The position numbers were made by a program, and so were the translations under genes. 64,000 nucleotides of DNA from Tillus elongatus. Its lineage: Eukaryota > Arthropoda > Insecta > Coleoptera > Cleridae. Location of the stretch: contig OZ023262.1 in the NCBI GenBank assembly GCA_964006375.1, positions 88,763,654-88,827,653 of the forward strand, read 5' to 3'. The notes under the pieces were generated by a model, which saw only the letters and a program-made list of their open reading frames with translations, searched no databases and had not been told where the DNA came from. Below, in pieces: positions 17,090-31,955 of the stretch; position 1 is the stretch's first letter, and the number at the start of each line of letters is the position of its first letter.

Positions 17090-17760
17090 AAAAAATATTA
17101 AAACATATAGAAAATATGATTGGGAATAAAGTTTTTTTTGTCTGTCGGTCTGTATGTCTGTCTGTTTGGAGCAACGATAACTTTAGAACAAATTGAGATA
17201 TCGTCTCCAAATTTGATATACAGTTAGCACTCGACAAACGAACTGTTTGGATGTTTTTGGGAATGAATGGGGTAATTTGGTGAAAATTTATATTTTTTGT
17301 TAAAACTAGAGTAACATAAGGTTTTGGGGTTTATTTATTAGAAAACCTTTAATTTTATCAAACGTCTGGTACTCTGTGCTGAAATTAAATTAGGGGTTGA
17401 ATGTATGGGCGTGGAATATTGTTGGCAAAGTTTTCAATTTTTTTGATAAAACGGCGTAAAAAGTCTTAAAACAGATGTAAAACTTGACACTGGAACAAAA
17501 ACATTGTTGTCTGTCGGTCTTTCGGTCGGTCTGTCTGTCGGTATGTCGCCATTTACGTCTGTCTGTTAATAGGCGCAATAACTTTGAAAGAAATTGAGAT
17601 ATAATATTCAAATTTAGTATCCAGTTAGCACCAGACAAAGGAACGCTTCGAATTATTTTTCGGTAAGATCGCTTCAGCGGGTAGGTGCCAAATAAGGGAT
17701 GATTTGATGAAAATTGACTTTCTTTCAATAAAACTCGAGTGACATAACGTTTCAAAAGAT
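17090..17760. repeat. Diverged tandem duplication with GTCTGTCGGT tracts
   Basis: Two units of about 360 bp (from about 17130 and about 17500) share a GTCTGTCGGTCTG tract, an AACTTTAGAAC/AACTTTGAAAG block, ATTGAGATAT, CAGTTAGCAC and a GTGAAAATT block. They are strongly diverged, and no protein homology is recognised. Confidence 0.6.
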
Positions 17761-17914
17761 TACGGGTTACAGGAGTACAAGGATTTTCTTTACAGTCAAG
17801 TCGTGGGCCCTAAATTAATTCCATGACAATGTCTTTCTGGTGAGAATAAACTATCACAGCTACGTGGAAGTTGCGATTCCATTTTCAGCACTATTTAGCC
17901 AATTTTCGTTGAAA

Positions 17915-18610
17915 AAAAAAGTTAATGAAGGGACCGCGACTTTGCTTTTAAAAGGATTTCTTCAAATAAGTGCAAACCAGGCCTTCTAGAATTTATATCC
18001 GGGCCTAGTTTCAAGTTTTATCTGTTTACATACATACAGGTGGCGCATTTCCACGGTAGAGCTAAATATAATTGTTATTGCACAAGGTACGAGAAAAAGT
18101 TGTGTACGTTAATTATAGTGTGGCTTGAGCTGCATTTTATAAAATAATTTTGACAATCACAGGGTGGCCCATAGTCGTTGGTGATACCTACAATTTTTTT
18201 CGAACAACCCTTATATTATTGCATTTTTGCATTTTTTTTACAAATATGCAGCATGTTTGTAATAAAAAAAATCGAGACGCAGTAAGTGCGTTTTGGTGGC
18301 GAATTTTCATTAAATGCTGCAAATTCCAATAACTCAATTTGCTATTAACCTAAGGTTCGTTGGCTACAAAACCAGTTATCTTGGAAACATTTTACGCTTA
18401 TTTTCGGAAATTTCATACATTTTCAAACAATAAGTTATTTTGATAAAATATGATACATTGTTTCTACTATATAGGTTTTACCGGTCACCAAATTGATGCC
18501 TTCTTGCATTAAAGATACATATTTGCTATTAAAAACATTTTTCTGAAAATTCCCTTCCAAACGCACTTGCTGCGTCCAGACTTTTTAAATGTTTGAGTGA
18601 GAGAGTTCCA
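17915..18610 (+). repeat. Repeat B, copy B1
   Basis: Carries the repeat-B landmarks in order: a tail of the left repeat-A end, ACAGGTGGCGCATTTC, the CACAGGGTGGCCCATAGTCG block, AGACGCAGTAAGTGCG, CTATTAACCTAAGGTTCG, a TATAGGTTTTACCGG block and finally CGCACTTGCTGCGTCC. The AGACGCAGTAAGTGCG and CGCACTTGCTGCGTCC blocks are inverted copies of each other about 270 bp apart. Confidence 0.7.
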
Positions 18611-19380
18611 ACGCATGTCCTGCGTTATGACTTTCACTAGTTATACGAGGGTAATACGTCATGCGTATTCCAGATGCGAATGTTTCCTATAGTTTCAGAT
18701 TGCGTTTTGGTGTTTTAAATAACATTTATTAGAAATTTGTGCAACTTATAATGTGTTTGCTAAAAAGTTTTCGAATACGATCACTTACAGATTATTTTTA
18801 AGGTTTATTTTGTATGAAATAGCAGTTAGATCGAAACTGTTGTCTTGAAGACAACATTATTTTTTTTTGAGGTGTTGTGTTGTAAACATAACTGCACAGT
18901 GAGTGAACGATATTATGAATTGGATGTTATTTATTCAAGATAATTTTTATATTCTACAATTAAATCGGCCAATCGTCATAAAGGTAGACAAGTATGTGTT
19001 TAATGTACAAGAACTCAATAAATATAACTTAACCTAAATATCTGCTTCGATACCCGATGGAGTTGTTTGAAGTGTATTAATTTGCAAAAGTAATTCTAAA
19101 AAGGCAATCGAAACTGGAGATAGACCTTCCTTCTTTTCTTTTCAAGAAAAAGTCAAAATAAAATATTAGGTAAATTTGCAGACGATCTTACAGAGGACTT
19201 TTAGGAAAGAATTTTCAGGAACATGATCAGTACCCCTCTTAGATGCATAAACCACATTGAAAATTTCCTGCAAACAACCCACAAGGAACGTACGGTACTA
19301 GAAGTTAATAGTGTTGCTTGGCGGGGAAGAAGATAAAAAGGAAATATAAACAATAATGCAAAAAACAGCTTAGCTGTACC
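18611..19380. other. Non-coding stretch
   Basis: No gene recognised. Part of it (about 18680-18990, TGCGTTTTGGTGTTTTAAAT onwards) is a diverged copy of the stretch at 32180-32460, so it belongs to an unnamed interspersed repeat. Confidence 0.55.
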
Positions 19381-19384
19381 TATA

Positions 19385-19880
19385 TAAACTGCATTTATCC
19401 CATTTTGCAGCTACACCTCCTTAAAATTCTGTTTACCACAGACAGAACCCCTGTTCTCTACAGGTCTAGTAACTTTCTTGGAGCTTCCTTCCAAGCATTT
19501 TTTCTTGTGGTTTATGCATTGACGGTTGGGTGTAGGTATGCACAAGCGAAGGAGAAGCCCCCGTGTTTTGGAGGTGTCAGCCGGGATGTTACAAGCGTGG
19601 GGGTGGGTTGGGTGTTTCGTACTTGAAGGTTTTCCTTCCCCTTCTGTATATATACAACCACCCTCAATACGTAAACCACAAGAAAAAGTTTCTTGGGAAC
19701 AACCTGACGAAGGTAATGGGACCTGGGGCGAATAGGGCTTCTGTGCGCGGTAAACAGTTTTTAAGGAGGTACAGCTGCAAAATGGAAGTAAGGCAACTCA
19801 TACAGAACCGGCTAAGATGTTTTTTCGAATTTTTAATTTCTTCCTCCCTGCCTATGACCCCTATTCACCCCTGGTTCTAA
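19385..19880. repeat. Foldback repeat C, copy C1
   Basis: Palindromic unit: TTTTCTTGTGGTTTATGCATTG...GTATGCACAAGCGAAGGAG (19500-19555; each run quoted in part) is matched in inverse by CTTCCCCTTCTGTATATATAC...CAATACGTAAACCACAAG (19630-19685). The flanks AACTTTCTTGG and CCTGACGAAGG/ACCTGGGGCG extend the palindrome. It is related to copies at 30390-31150 and 62270-62520. Confidence 0.65.
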
Positions 19881-19926
19881 GCATGTTTCTGAAATATAGT
19901 TCATATAGTTGTTTGGTCAATAATTT

Positions 19927-21440
19927 TTAAACAACGAGTCTGTCTAGCTGATTTACGTTGGCAGAAGACTGATGAATTATATATGCATTTATTGAACATA
20001 TATCCACAAATCTATAAAACATAGCCATAGGCCAACGTTGTGTTCTTCTGCTACAGCAATATTTACTGCATTTTTCATCTACAGCATCCACTCCAGATTT
20101 TGTATTATTATAATAGGCATTAATTTGAGTCAAACCGTTATCATCCTGTATGCAGTGATGCATCGAAGGAATCATGATAACAGCTCTATTTTTCTTTGAT
20201 TCTCTAGAAATCAATGTTTTATTACTTGTAAAGCCATACAATGTAGATACCACCTGTCTTGTTTTTGAGGGTAAAAATTTCTTGGGTATTTTACGTTTTT
20301 TTTATAGTTTCAACGTAAATAAGTTTATTTTTGATGAGATAGTCTGTAAGCTCTATTAAGGAGTACCAATTATCAGCGGTAATGTTTCTGTTGCTTCCAA
20401 ATATAGGCTTACAAAGACGAATAACAGCTTGTGCTGGAATAGTGAACCGTTTTTCTTCATCTGTAACATCTTTTAATGAATCAGTGCCCTTGCCACAGTA
20501 AATATATGTATTATATATGTAGTGGGTTCGAGCGTCAACAAGACATTGAACTTTTAACCCATATTTCACGGGTTTGCTCGGTAAATACATTTTAAATTTA
20601 CACCTGCCCCTGAAGGCGAACAACATTTCATCCACAGTTGCATTAGCTCCCAACGAGTAAGCTGATTGTGAATGTCTATTAAATTTTTCATAAATATGTG
20701 AAATCGCTGCAGCTGGATCCGTTTTTACTCTTAAAATTCTTTCCTCGTGGGTATCGAACCCTAGGCAAGTTAACAAAACAGCAAATCTTTTTGCTGACAC
20801 TACTAGCCGAAAAATTTCCCGGCCAGTTCCGTCTGTTGAAAAAATTGATTCAATAGCCTCGGTATTAGATTTAAAAGCAGCAGTTAATAATAAAAGTCAC
20901 AGAAAACCATTTATTTCAACAGAATTTGTTTCCATGTATTCTCTGCGATTTTGACTGCCTGATGACTTATTACGAAATTCTTGAATTTTCAAATTTGTTT
21001 AATGTACAACGATATCTAGTATATCTTGTGAGAAAAATTTCAGCCATGCATTCACCGGTTCAATTTTTGGCAAAGTACCTTTATTTCCTGTCAACTTCAA
21101 TATATTGCGAGCTGGTGTTCTTACCTTTCGGGTTGGTTCAGTGGCAGCCCATGTATATCTGTTTTTTCCATAGAAATATTTCTTAACTCTATCAATTGTG
21201 TCATTATCCTCTTCGCTTGCAGTAACTTGCATCTTATCTTGGTCATCAGATTCACTGCCGGAAAGTTCACTAGCTGTTTCGTGATCACTTGTGATAGCAT
21301 TATCAGTAGTAATATTTCTATCAGGATCACCATCTTGGTCTGACAACTCTGTGTCACATTTTTCAAACCATTTTAGCACAGTTTCCTCAAAGTTAGGATC
21401 TGTAGTTCTGACTTTTTTGGATTGTCGAACATAAATACTA
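19927..21440 (-). pseudogene. PiggyBac-like transposase, decayed
   Basis: On the minus strand an acidic N-terminal region (about 21379-20999; multiple Asp/Ser/Glu, then a VKKYFYGKNRYTW segment) is followed by the DDE_Tnp_1_7 catalytic region (20800-20291: VDEMLFAFRGRCKFKMYLP, KPVKYGLKVQCLVD, ITADNWYSL with a catalytic Asp) and the C-terminal part (20253-19927: NTKSGVDAVDEKCSKY, RRTQRWPMAMFY). The first two blocks share a frame but are separated by a stop between 20801 and 20998. The last block is in another frame. At least two lesions, so inactive. TTAA-flanked ends were not identified. Confidence 0.85.
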
Positions 21441-21463
21441 AAATTGAAAATATTACACTAACT

Positions 21464-21655
21464 GTGTCGCGGAGTCCCACGAACTCTAAGACCTTTGTAA
21501 TACACACTTGCTTTGATGATAGACTGAAGTCGACTGAGCACGTGACTGATCACATCACGACTGGAAGCTACTAAATAACACATGATGCCTGATTCACAAA
21601 TACAATAGTTACTAAACAGTTTATTCTTCCAAGTGTCCCAGAGACTCCGCAACAC
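21464..21655. repeat. Small inverted-repeat element near the piggyBac 5' end
   Basis: GTGTCGCGGAGTC (21464-21476) is matched in inverse by GACTCCGCAACAC (21643-21655) with one difference. The 192-bp interval has no coding potential of note. It could be a MITE or part of the piggyBac element's end. Confidence 0.4.
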
Positions 21656-21959
21656 CGGTAAGCGTTAAATGAGGCATATCCAGTAAAATAGGTAAGTAAA
21701 CTATTAAAGCAACTAAAAGCCTAGGTTGTGGTTTAGAGGAAAACATTTGGTCCAATTTAAGATATCATGAATTTATAATTGCATAAATATTAGTTGATCT
21801 TTTAAACCCCTTTCAAGATAAACCAATTAGTTGATTCCTGAAAATCGATTAATAACCTAAAACTGCAATGCTTTTTGTTACTATGTGACAAAAATCTTAA
21901 TTTTCAATTATCATAAAATGTTCAATCTTGTTATAAGTTCAAAAAGAACATAACTTTGA

Positions 21960-23325
<1,366 letters not shown>

Positions 23326-23424
23326 CAATGCACTATTATTCCACTAGATTTAAATTGGAAATACCAGTGACGTATTCCCGCTTCACTCTCTGATTGGTCT
23401 AGACTTATTATGCAACCGCTTTAA

Positions 23425-23445
23425 TATATAAACCTTGGTCAGTGA
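23425..23445 (+). promoter_or_regulatory. TATA box upstream of the F-box gene
   Basis: TATATAAA at about 23425-23432 and TCAGTG at 23439-23444, only about 16 nt apart, so not the canonical pair. The coding start at 23502 follows closely. Confidence 0.35.
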
Positions 23446-23501
23446 CAACGCATCTAGCGTGTCATTTTGACAGAAAGTCTAAATCCTTGCGACAATTTGT
23501 A

Positions 23502-24771
23502 ATGTTAGAGAAATCAAGCACAAGTTATAATGATAGTGACAAGAGCAACGATGATTCAACAAGTTCATCTAAAAGCAAATCAAAATTAAATACCTTTCAA
23601 GAGCTACCAGAAAAAATTCTGGTGAAAATATTTAAGAACTTCAGCAAAAACGAACTAACACGTTCCGTACTTCCAGTCTGTCAAACTTGGAAACATGCAG
23701 CGCTCAACCCTTCCCTATGGAAAACACTCGTGGCTGGAAAACAAATACCGACAAAGGAGATATGCCAGAAATTAAGACGCTTCACAGAACTAGAAAGTCT
23801 TTCCTTAAAAGAAATCTCCAATCCAACGCAAGTATTAAGACAAATAACTCTTTGCAGCAAGAACTTGAAAGAACTTACCATAAGATATTGTTATGGTGTC
23901 AAAGAGCAAACACTAAGAAATTTAATTCACGTCTGCAATAATCTAGAAAAGCTCGACCTGAAAGGAACCGAGTTTAAAGGTATGAAATTTTACCAAGACT
24001 TGCTTAAATTAAAAAAAAAAACTCAAATCGATTAATCTTAGTGGAAACAAGCAGTTAAAGAAGCAAAATATTCTCACGGTGGTGCTGAACTGCCATTGTC
24101 TAGAAGAATTTATCTTATGCAATAACAGTACAATTGCTGAAATGACTGAAACCGAATGGAGCTTTCTAATACGATCAATGTCGGCCAATTTGAAGTCAAT
24201 ATGCATTGACGCCTCAGCCATCGGTAACCACACGTTTCACGCCATAATAGAATGCCCTCACATTGAGGCTATAGGTTTCTGTGGTGCTTATAACCTGAGT
24301 AGTGATGTATTTGAGAAAATGAGCGAATATCCAATAGAGCTAACGACGCTTAAACTCAGATTCGCCCATTTGATTGATGGTCACAACATTAGGGAAGTGT
24401 TTACCGCAAACGATATGAGCAAGCTGAAGGTATTAGACCTGACGGGTTGCTGGAAAATAACAGATGTTGCAATGGCTGCAATAGCCACTTGTATCAATCT
24501 TGAAAGGCTCATTCTGAAGAACTGCAAGCGCATTACTAATCTGCGGCCAATACTTGAAAACTGCCTGGAAATTAATCAGCTGAACGTTGCGTTTTGTGAT
24601 AGATTGGATATTGATGAAACAGTGCTAAAACTTCCTAAGCTAAAAGAGCTATATGTAAATGAAGAACTAAAATTTTGTGATATATTGGGTGCGATTATAT
24701 CGGAAAGGCTGGACATCAAAGTAAATATTTGTTTATCTGAATACAACAAACAATATAAGTGCTTTAATTGA
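23502..24771 (+). pseudogene. F-box/leucine-rich-repeat protein gene with a frameshift
   Basis: The start is ATG 23502. A Ser/Asp/Lys-rich N-terminus is followed by an F-box (FQELPEKILVKIFKNF...NPSLWKTL, about residues 32-75), the part that binds Skp1 in SCF ubiquitin ligases. Leucine-rich repeats of the cysteine-containing type follow, for example LEKLDLKGTEF and, in the second frame, LKVLDLTGCWKITDVAMAAI. The frame breaks at an A11 run (24011-24021): frame 1 ends at 24035, while the repeat-consistent reading continues one base over to a stop at 24769-24771. Removing one A would restore a single intronless frame. So it is a recent pseudogene, a homopolymer sequencing error, or (less likely) a programmed shift. 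It lies between inverted copies of repeat A, suggesting retrocopy or transposon cargo. Confidence 0.8.
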
Positions 24772-24837
24772 TTAGATGTAAACGGTTAACTGCTATAGAA
24801 CAATTTTTATTATAATAATAAAAATACTGCCTGCCCT

Positions 24838-25660
<823 letters not shown>

Positions 25661-26500
25661 CATTTTTTTTTCAATTGTGCAATGTGGAAGTTTGTTATGG
25701 AGAAACGGTGTTGCTAAGTAGTTCCTCCTTTCTATGGACTTCTGCAAGGTGAGTGTTACTTTGCAGAGAACCTCAAATTGACTTTAGGTCTCTTAACTCT
25801 ATTGTGGAGTTGAGATCACAGCATTTTTCCGATGGTTAATGCATAAAGGGTTTCCTCTAAGCATGTTTTTGAAATATTTTTTTCAAAAAACGAACAATAC
25901 GCTATTCTGCTAATTTACCTATAAATGTTATTGATATAAAAATAAATGAAATCAACGTTCGTGCCTGGAATAAAGTTCTGTTCGTCATTTTAACTTTAAA
26001 TGAAATTTCCTTCTCCCGTTTCGCATCCGTTCAACACATTGTACACAGAAAATATATGAATTAACTTAAAATTATCATTTATAATTGAAGGAAAATACAA
26101 TTTGTTCTAGGTATGCAACGAAAAAATTCACACAAAATAGAATAATTTCTAGATTCGAAAACCTACTGTGACGCTATAATGAAACAACGTCAAATGAAAT
26201 GAAAACCATTTCAGGTTAAGGGATGGAAAAATGTTTTTACAGTAAAATAAGCTTTCGTACTCCAAAAATATTCTTATAAGGCGTAATACAATAGTGCATA
26301 ATGATAGTCCACGGCAACAGTTCATGTCATATTCAACTGACAAATTATTTTGATAAATGTCAGATCTACTTTCAAAGTGACATGTAAATAAGTATTTTGT
26401 TTTCTGACAATTGTAATACAAATGTAGACATGCTCTTCTTCTTACAATGATATTTATTTTTGGCCATCACAATTTTACTCATAGAGTTGGATACAATTTT
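25661..26500. other. Non-coding stretch
   Basis: AT-rich; a short trace of repeat C (GGTTAATGCATAAAGGG, about 25833) is the only landmark seen. Confidence 0.5.
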
Positions 26501-27145
26501 AGTGACTTTTGATTTTTTTAAAGATTTCTTTAAATAAACGCGAAGCAAGCCCCATAGAACCCATATCTGGGTTAGTTTCAGTTTTTATCTGTTTTCATAT
26601 ATACAGGGTGACGAATTTCTAGGGTAAAGCTCAAAATATCCATTATTATACAAGATATGATAAAAAAAATTATATGTTAATTATACGATGTCTGGAGCTG
26701 CATCTTATTAAATTATTTTTACAATCACAGGTGGCCCATAAGTCGCTGCTGATGCAACTTTATTTCCTAATCGAACACTCCTTATAGTATTACGATTTTT
26801 GCATTTTCCATCGATAGATAATTAATGTTTGTAAGAAAATAAATCCGGGACTCAGCAACTGCGTTATGGTAGCGATTTTTCATAAAATCTTTCTTTCGAT
26901 AGCTTAATTTACTATTAACCTAAGGTTCGTTGGCCAGGAAACCAGTTTTTTGGGCATATTTTAGGTTTATTTTCGGAAGATTTTTATATATTGTCAAACA
27001 ATAAAGTTATTTTGATGAGTATGGTACATTGTTCCTCCTATATAGGTTATACTGGTAACCAAATTGGATCCAAGCTTTCTTAAAAAATATATATTTCCTA
27101 TTAAAAACATTTTTATAAAAACTCACTACCATAACGCCCTTTTTT
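26500..27145 (+). repeat. Repeat B, copy B3
   Basis: Runs from a left-end trace (TAGTGACTTTTG) through ACAGGGTGACGAATTTC, CACAGGTGGCCCATAAGTCG, TATTAACCTAAGGTTCG and CTATATAGGTTATACTGG to a damaged end block (ACCATAACGCCCTT). Confidence 0.7.
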
Positions 27146-27846
27146 AAGTATTGTTTCATTGTAAAAAAAAGCTGTGTTGACTTTGTAAAATCTAAACAAC
27201 AGGCAAAAAAATGTCATAGTCAAGTCAGTGATAATCGGACAAGTTTGTATTTTTACAAAGAAATTATTAAAAGTACGTGTTGCATTCCATTGTGAATACC
27301 GATTTGACCAGCCTTCTAAAAATTATGATATTTGAAAATTGCCATGGATAAATAAACTATTAGTAATTTTTAGTGAATTTTCATAGAATAAATGAACTTA
27401 TGAGATCGCAACTCTGATACTTTGACAGTAGTTTAAGTTATATTGTTCGTGATTTAATAGTCAGCGAATTATCGCATTTTAGTATCGCGACTTTTGAATA
27501 TTTACCTCCTTGGACCTAATTATGAAAGTAAATTTTAAAACACTGATGCAGAAAATGTGTTATGGTAATTAATGATATATCAACATACATTATGCAAAAA
27601 TACTGGCGCAGCAAGTGCGTTATAACAATGGCCGAGTTAAGGGCTTAATTAAAAACTAAATTTAAAAATACCAACGCAACAAGTGTGTTATGGTAAAAAA
27701 TAAAATATCAGCATATATTGTGAAATAAATGCTGTCGTACCCAGTGTGTTAAAGGATAGAATGCCGTGTGGTTCCGGTGCCTAAATGAAAGAACAGGAAC
27801 AAAGCAACTCCTGGTTGTTGTAAGAGGAGACTTACTGGATACAAAC

Positions 27847-28370
27847 ACTGGCGGGCGTTGAGTTCAGATGAACCTGAAGAGAGGCGGAAATCTCTAGCAA
27901 GTGATACTCACACGGAGGTTGAAGCCTCTACTGTGGTCTTTGAAACATAACAACAATTCTGTTTGGATGTTACTCGGGAGCGAGATACTGAATGTTACTG
28001 CCTTGGGTCAAACCAACCCAAAGGGGGCTAATATCTCTAGGGGTGATTTGCACCTCGAAGCTAAAGTCTTCACTGTATGCTTCGAAATAGGCAAACCTCG
28101 CTTGAGTGAAACTCGGGAGCCAAGTTTGGACATATCTCCTTGAGTCAAGCACCGGCGGGTGTTATTAGGAGGTGGATTACACCTCAAGGTCAAGGCTTTC
28201 ACCGCATGCTTCAAAACGAGCAAACGATCTCGTTTTGGTGAAGCTTGGCAGTGAGATTCCGTGGATTATTACCCCGCGTCGAGCACTGACGGGTGTCGGG
28301 TCTAGACAAACCCAAAGGAGAGCTGAGATTACATTCAGAGCGGAAGGTTTTAAATTAGTTTCCTTCTGTT
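27847..28370. repeat. Satellite-like array, about 4 diverged units of 137-150 bp
   Basis: GCACYGGCGGGYGTT-type starts occur near 27847, 28147 and 28284, and an equivalent unit boundary near 28000. Each unit repeats AAGTCTTCACTGTATGCTTC-like and ACTCGGGAGCGAGAT-like blocks. It is more GC-rich than its surroundings and has no coding evidence. Confidence 0.6.
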
Positions 28371-28490
28371 CGTGAATGGGACAAGAACTGCCTTATGAGG
28401 ATTGACATTAAGCACCTCTGCTCACACCAGTTCCTCACTATATTTAGGGCTGTTTGAATCAGTTTGGGTTACACAACATCATGTTTGCCC

Positions 28491-29037
28491 TTTTTTTTTC
28501 TTCCTCGGGGCTCGTCTGCGCCTCTGCCTCCCTGATGTCACTGCAGCCTTTGGCTTATTGTGCATGCGTTAGTCTTTTCTACTCCACCCATTCCAAAATC
28601 TTTGTTCCTTAAACTAGTATGCACAGCAATTGGTAGGGTGAAGTTTTATATTGCTCTGTCTCCGGTCTAGGCTGACCGTAGATTAGTTGTCTTTTGTGGT
28701 ACAGAGCTTTACACGCGCACAAGATGTGCTGGGCTGATTCCTTCCCCTCGCTGCAGAGTTTGCATGAGAGGTGCCCCTCGAACCGCCCCATTTTATGCAG
28801 GTGTTTCTTGACGGTCATATGCCCCGTCAAGAGACCTATTATCTTTCTGGGCTGTCCTCTGCTAAGATTTAGCAGCTCCACAGCTCTCTTTGAACGAAGT
28901 TCGTCAATTATTGACTTCCCATGTCTGATCTCTGGACAGTCTACCCAGTACACCTTGTGTTCATTTCTGACCAAGGACTTAATGGCTCCCCTGGCCGTGT
29001 TCCCTGTTACGCCCAGAACCCGTTCTGGTCCCATAAG
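28491..29037 (-). pseudogene. 3' end of an RNase-H-bearing LINE, copy 1
   Basis: The minus strand encodes the region after the RNase H domain (VLGVTGNTARGAIKSLVRN, then LNLSRGQPRKIIGLLTGH and a zinc-knuckle-like CKLCSEGKESAQHILCAC), then a 3' UTR ending in a T-run on the plus strand (A-tail) at 28491-28499. 5'-truncated at about 29037. The same family occurs at 40991-41162 and 44863-45826. Confidence 0.8.
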
Positions 29038-29039
29038 TG

Positions 29040-29900
29040 GTTTGTAAAATTATTACAGCATACAACAAAGAGTAAAACAATGGATTTCGTTAGAATTAGA
29101 AAGCCCATGAAAGTCCCCTTGCTGCTAGGTATAGTTTGTTAATACTTAGATAAAAACTATAAAGCAACTTCCACTTTGGAGGCAGCGTTTAATCTTGCTA
29201 CGACCGGTTTGCGATGTCTTCAACTGCGTAAATTTGATACAAGTTTTATTTGTGTTTTGTTCTCTTTGGGAGAAAGTTGCATAATTTAATATTCATATAC
29301 TTATACTTATTTATACTTATTTATTGTTATCTTAATTATACAGCATGTCTCACAAAAAAGCTTAGCTTGTGCTTGCAAAATGACATAATTTTTAACTTCT
29401 TCCCAAAAAATCAAACTGTCAAAAGGTTTTATTCTGTCACTTTCCAAATTTCCTCTGAACTTCTCTCTCCTGCAATCCAAAATCTCACCAATATATCCAC
29501 TGTAGCATTTTATATCTAAATTTACTTTGGTATAAAAATAATTACTTTTCTATAACTATATATCTCCAAAAATTTTAATTCTTCTACGGCAAAAATTTGA
29601 CATTACATTTCTGACATTATTGACTATAAGCTATATTAAAGTTTAAAGAAGGTAACTTTCTGCACACAGTTGTTTTTTATTACAAAGTAGTTGGAAGAAC
29701 AGTAGGTGCATGTTGTTAAGAGCATGTTACTTAATCCCCGAGCTTAAAGAAAAATAGCAAGTAATGCTACATAAAAAACAAATTTTGTTAGCTATGAATC
29801 CCTATTTTAGAAAAAAAAATATATGCAACCCTTTACTAATTATCTATTTATGCTCTGCAGTTAATTATAGAGTGGGGCGTACCGCGAATCTCCCACGCAG
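29040..29900. other. Non-coding stretch
   Basis: AT-rich with no recognisable gene or repeat landmark. Confidence 0.45.
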
Positions 29901-29924
29901 ATTTTTTCCATTGTGGCAAAATAA

Positions 29925-30370
29925 AAAAGTCTGGACGCAGCAAGTGCGTTGTGGTAGCGATTTTTTTTTAATATTTTTAATAGCAAATGTCTTTCTTTGA
30001 TGAAAGCAGGCATCAAACTTGGTTGCCTATATAGTGGAAACAATGTACCATATTTCATCGAAATAACTTTATTGTTTGAAAGTATATAAACATTTTTCAA
30101 AAGTCTGGGTGCAGCAAGTGTGTTATGGATGTGAATTTCCATAAAAATGTTTTTAATAGCAAATGCGAGCAGGCATCAATCTGATTACCGGTATAGCCTA
30201 TGTAGTAGAAACAATGTACCATATTTTATCAAAATTACTTATGGTTCAAAAATATACAAAAAAAGTCCGAAAATAAACTTAAGTGTTGGTTTCCTAACCA
30301 ACAAAGCTTACGTAAATAGCAAATTGAGTTATTGAAATTTGAAGGATTTAATGAAAATTCGGTAAATTTG
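29925..30370 (-). repeat. Repeat B fragments, copy B4
   Basis: Two CGCAGCAAGTGCG/TGCAGCAAGTGTG blocks (29936, 30110) with ATAGCAAATG, GCAGGCATCAA and CTATATAGTGG blocks in minus orientation. The internal part is duplicated, giving two overlapping partial copies. Confidence 0.65.
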
Positions 30371-30389
30371 CAGATTAGCTCCCGAACGC

Positions 30390-31150
30390 TTTTCAAAAAA
30401 TTGTTTTTATAAACTGGGACCCCACTTGGATGCATAAACCACCAAAAAAAAAATCTGTCCTTCACCCCCCCCCCCCCCCCCAAGGGAGTTACGCGGCTGG
30501 GAGTGAATAGGGGTGCTGACGGGGTAGGTAGTAAAAAGAAAATATGAGCAGACAATGCAAAGAAAACTGCTTGAAAGCTGTCTATTTGAAGCCATATCCC
30601 CATTAAACCCTGCCTACCCCGCACAGTATACCTATTTGCGCCAGGTCACGTAACTTCATTGCGGGGTGTGAACAATAAGTTTTTCTTGTAGTTTATGCAA
30701 CGAGGGTGGTTGTATGCACATGAGGGGGATAGGAAAATGCCTACAAAGAAGCAGACCCCCCCGGTTCGACTTTCGGTAGTATGGGGGGTTGGGGGGTGTC
30801 TGCTTCGTCGTGGGGATTTTCCTTCCCCCTTGCGTGCATACAACCACCCTCGCTGCATAAACCACAAGAAAAATGTCTTGTTCCTACACGCCAAGGAAGT
30901 TACGGCACCTGGGCGATAGGGGTGCTGTACGGGGTAGGCAGGGTTTAAGGGGGATATGGCTTCAAGATGTGAAAAACACAGCTATCAAGCCCGTGTTATT
31001 CGAATTTTTTGCCCATATTTCCTTTTTACTACGTACCCCGCCCAGCACCCCTACTCACTCCTGGTCCCCTAACTTTCTTGGGGAGTGTGAACAAGAAATT
31101 TTTCTTCTTGGGGTTTGTGAATCCAGGGGGGGGGGGGTCTAGGCAGGTTT
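30390..31150. repeat. Foldback repeat C, nested copies (C2)
   Basis: Several mutually inverted blocks: GTTTATGCAACGAGGGTGG...TGTATGCACATGAGGGGG (30690-30730) against CCCCCTTGCGTGCATACAACC...CTCGCTGCATAAACCAC (30825-30870; each quoted in part), flanked by an outer pair with GTACCCCGCC/CACAGTATACC and a run of C17-18 at about 30466. The structure is consistent with a foldback element inserted into another copy of itself. Confidence 0.65.
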
Positions 31151-31189
31151 CTGAAAACAGTTTTTTGAAAAGCGTTCCGGAACTAAACA

Positions 31190-31872
31190 GCAAATTTACC
31201 GAAAATTCGCTACCAAAACGCGCTTACTGCGTCCAAATTTTTTTCTTACAAAGGCATCATATTTCAATAAAAAATGCAAAAATGCATTAACGAATTTGTT
31301 CTACGAAAATTAGCTAAAAATTATAGACCGTTAAACCATAAACTTCACTAAACCTACAGCGAAAGCATCAACTTAACTAATCCGACAGCCAAAGCATCAG
31401 AGAAAGGGTCTATTTGAAATGAATTTTTTGTAAATATTTTAGTAAAATGAATGGCAATGACGGTTGAATCTGAAACTTAAGGGTTTGCAGAACACTCTTC
31501 TTGCAACATTTTCTTTACACAATCCGTATTTGTTTGACGTTCTTTGCCTAAACAATGCCAATTTTGACGTTCAAAATTGCGAGTTTAACGTTTTGAGGAA
31601 AACTCCAAAATGTGTTTCTTTAACTGGCCATAACTTCTTTGTCTTCAAACCTAGAGACCTAAATTTTGGTACAGAGTTCACTCTTTATAATTCAAATACG
31701 CGTACCGAATTTGGTATGGAGATATAATTTTTTTTTGGCAAGAAAACACAAGATTTTCCACGAAAACCTGGTCCGATTTTGCTGGCTAACGAATTTATCC
31801 AAGCCACTTGCAAAAGGAAGGTACTCACCAAATTTGATCAGGATTGGAACATTATATTTTGAGTTATCGGTC

Positions 31873-31955
<83 letters not shown>

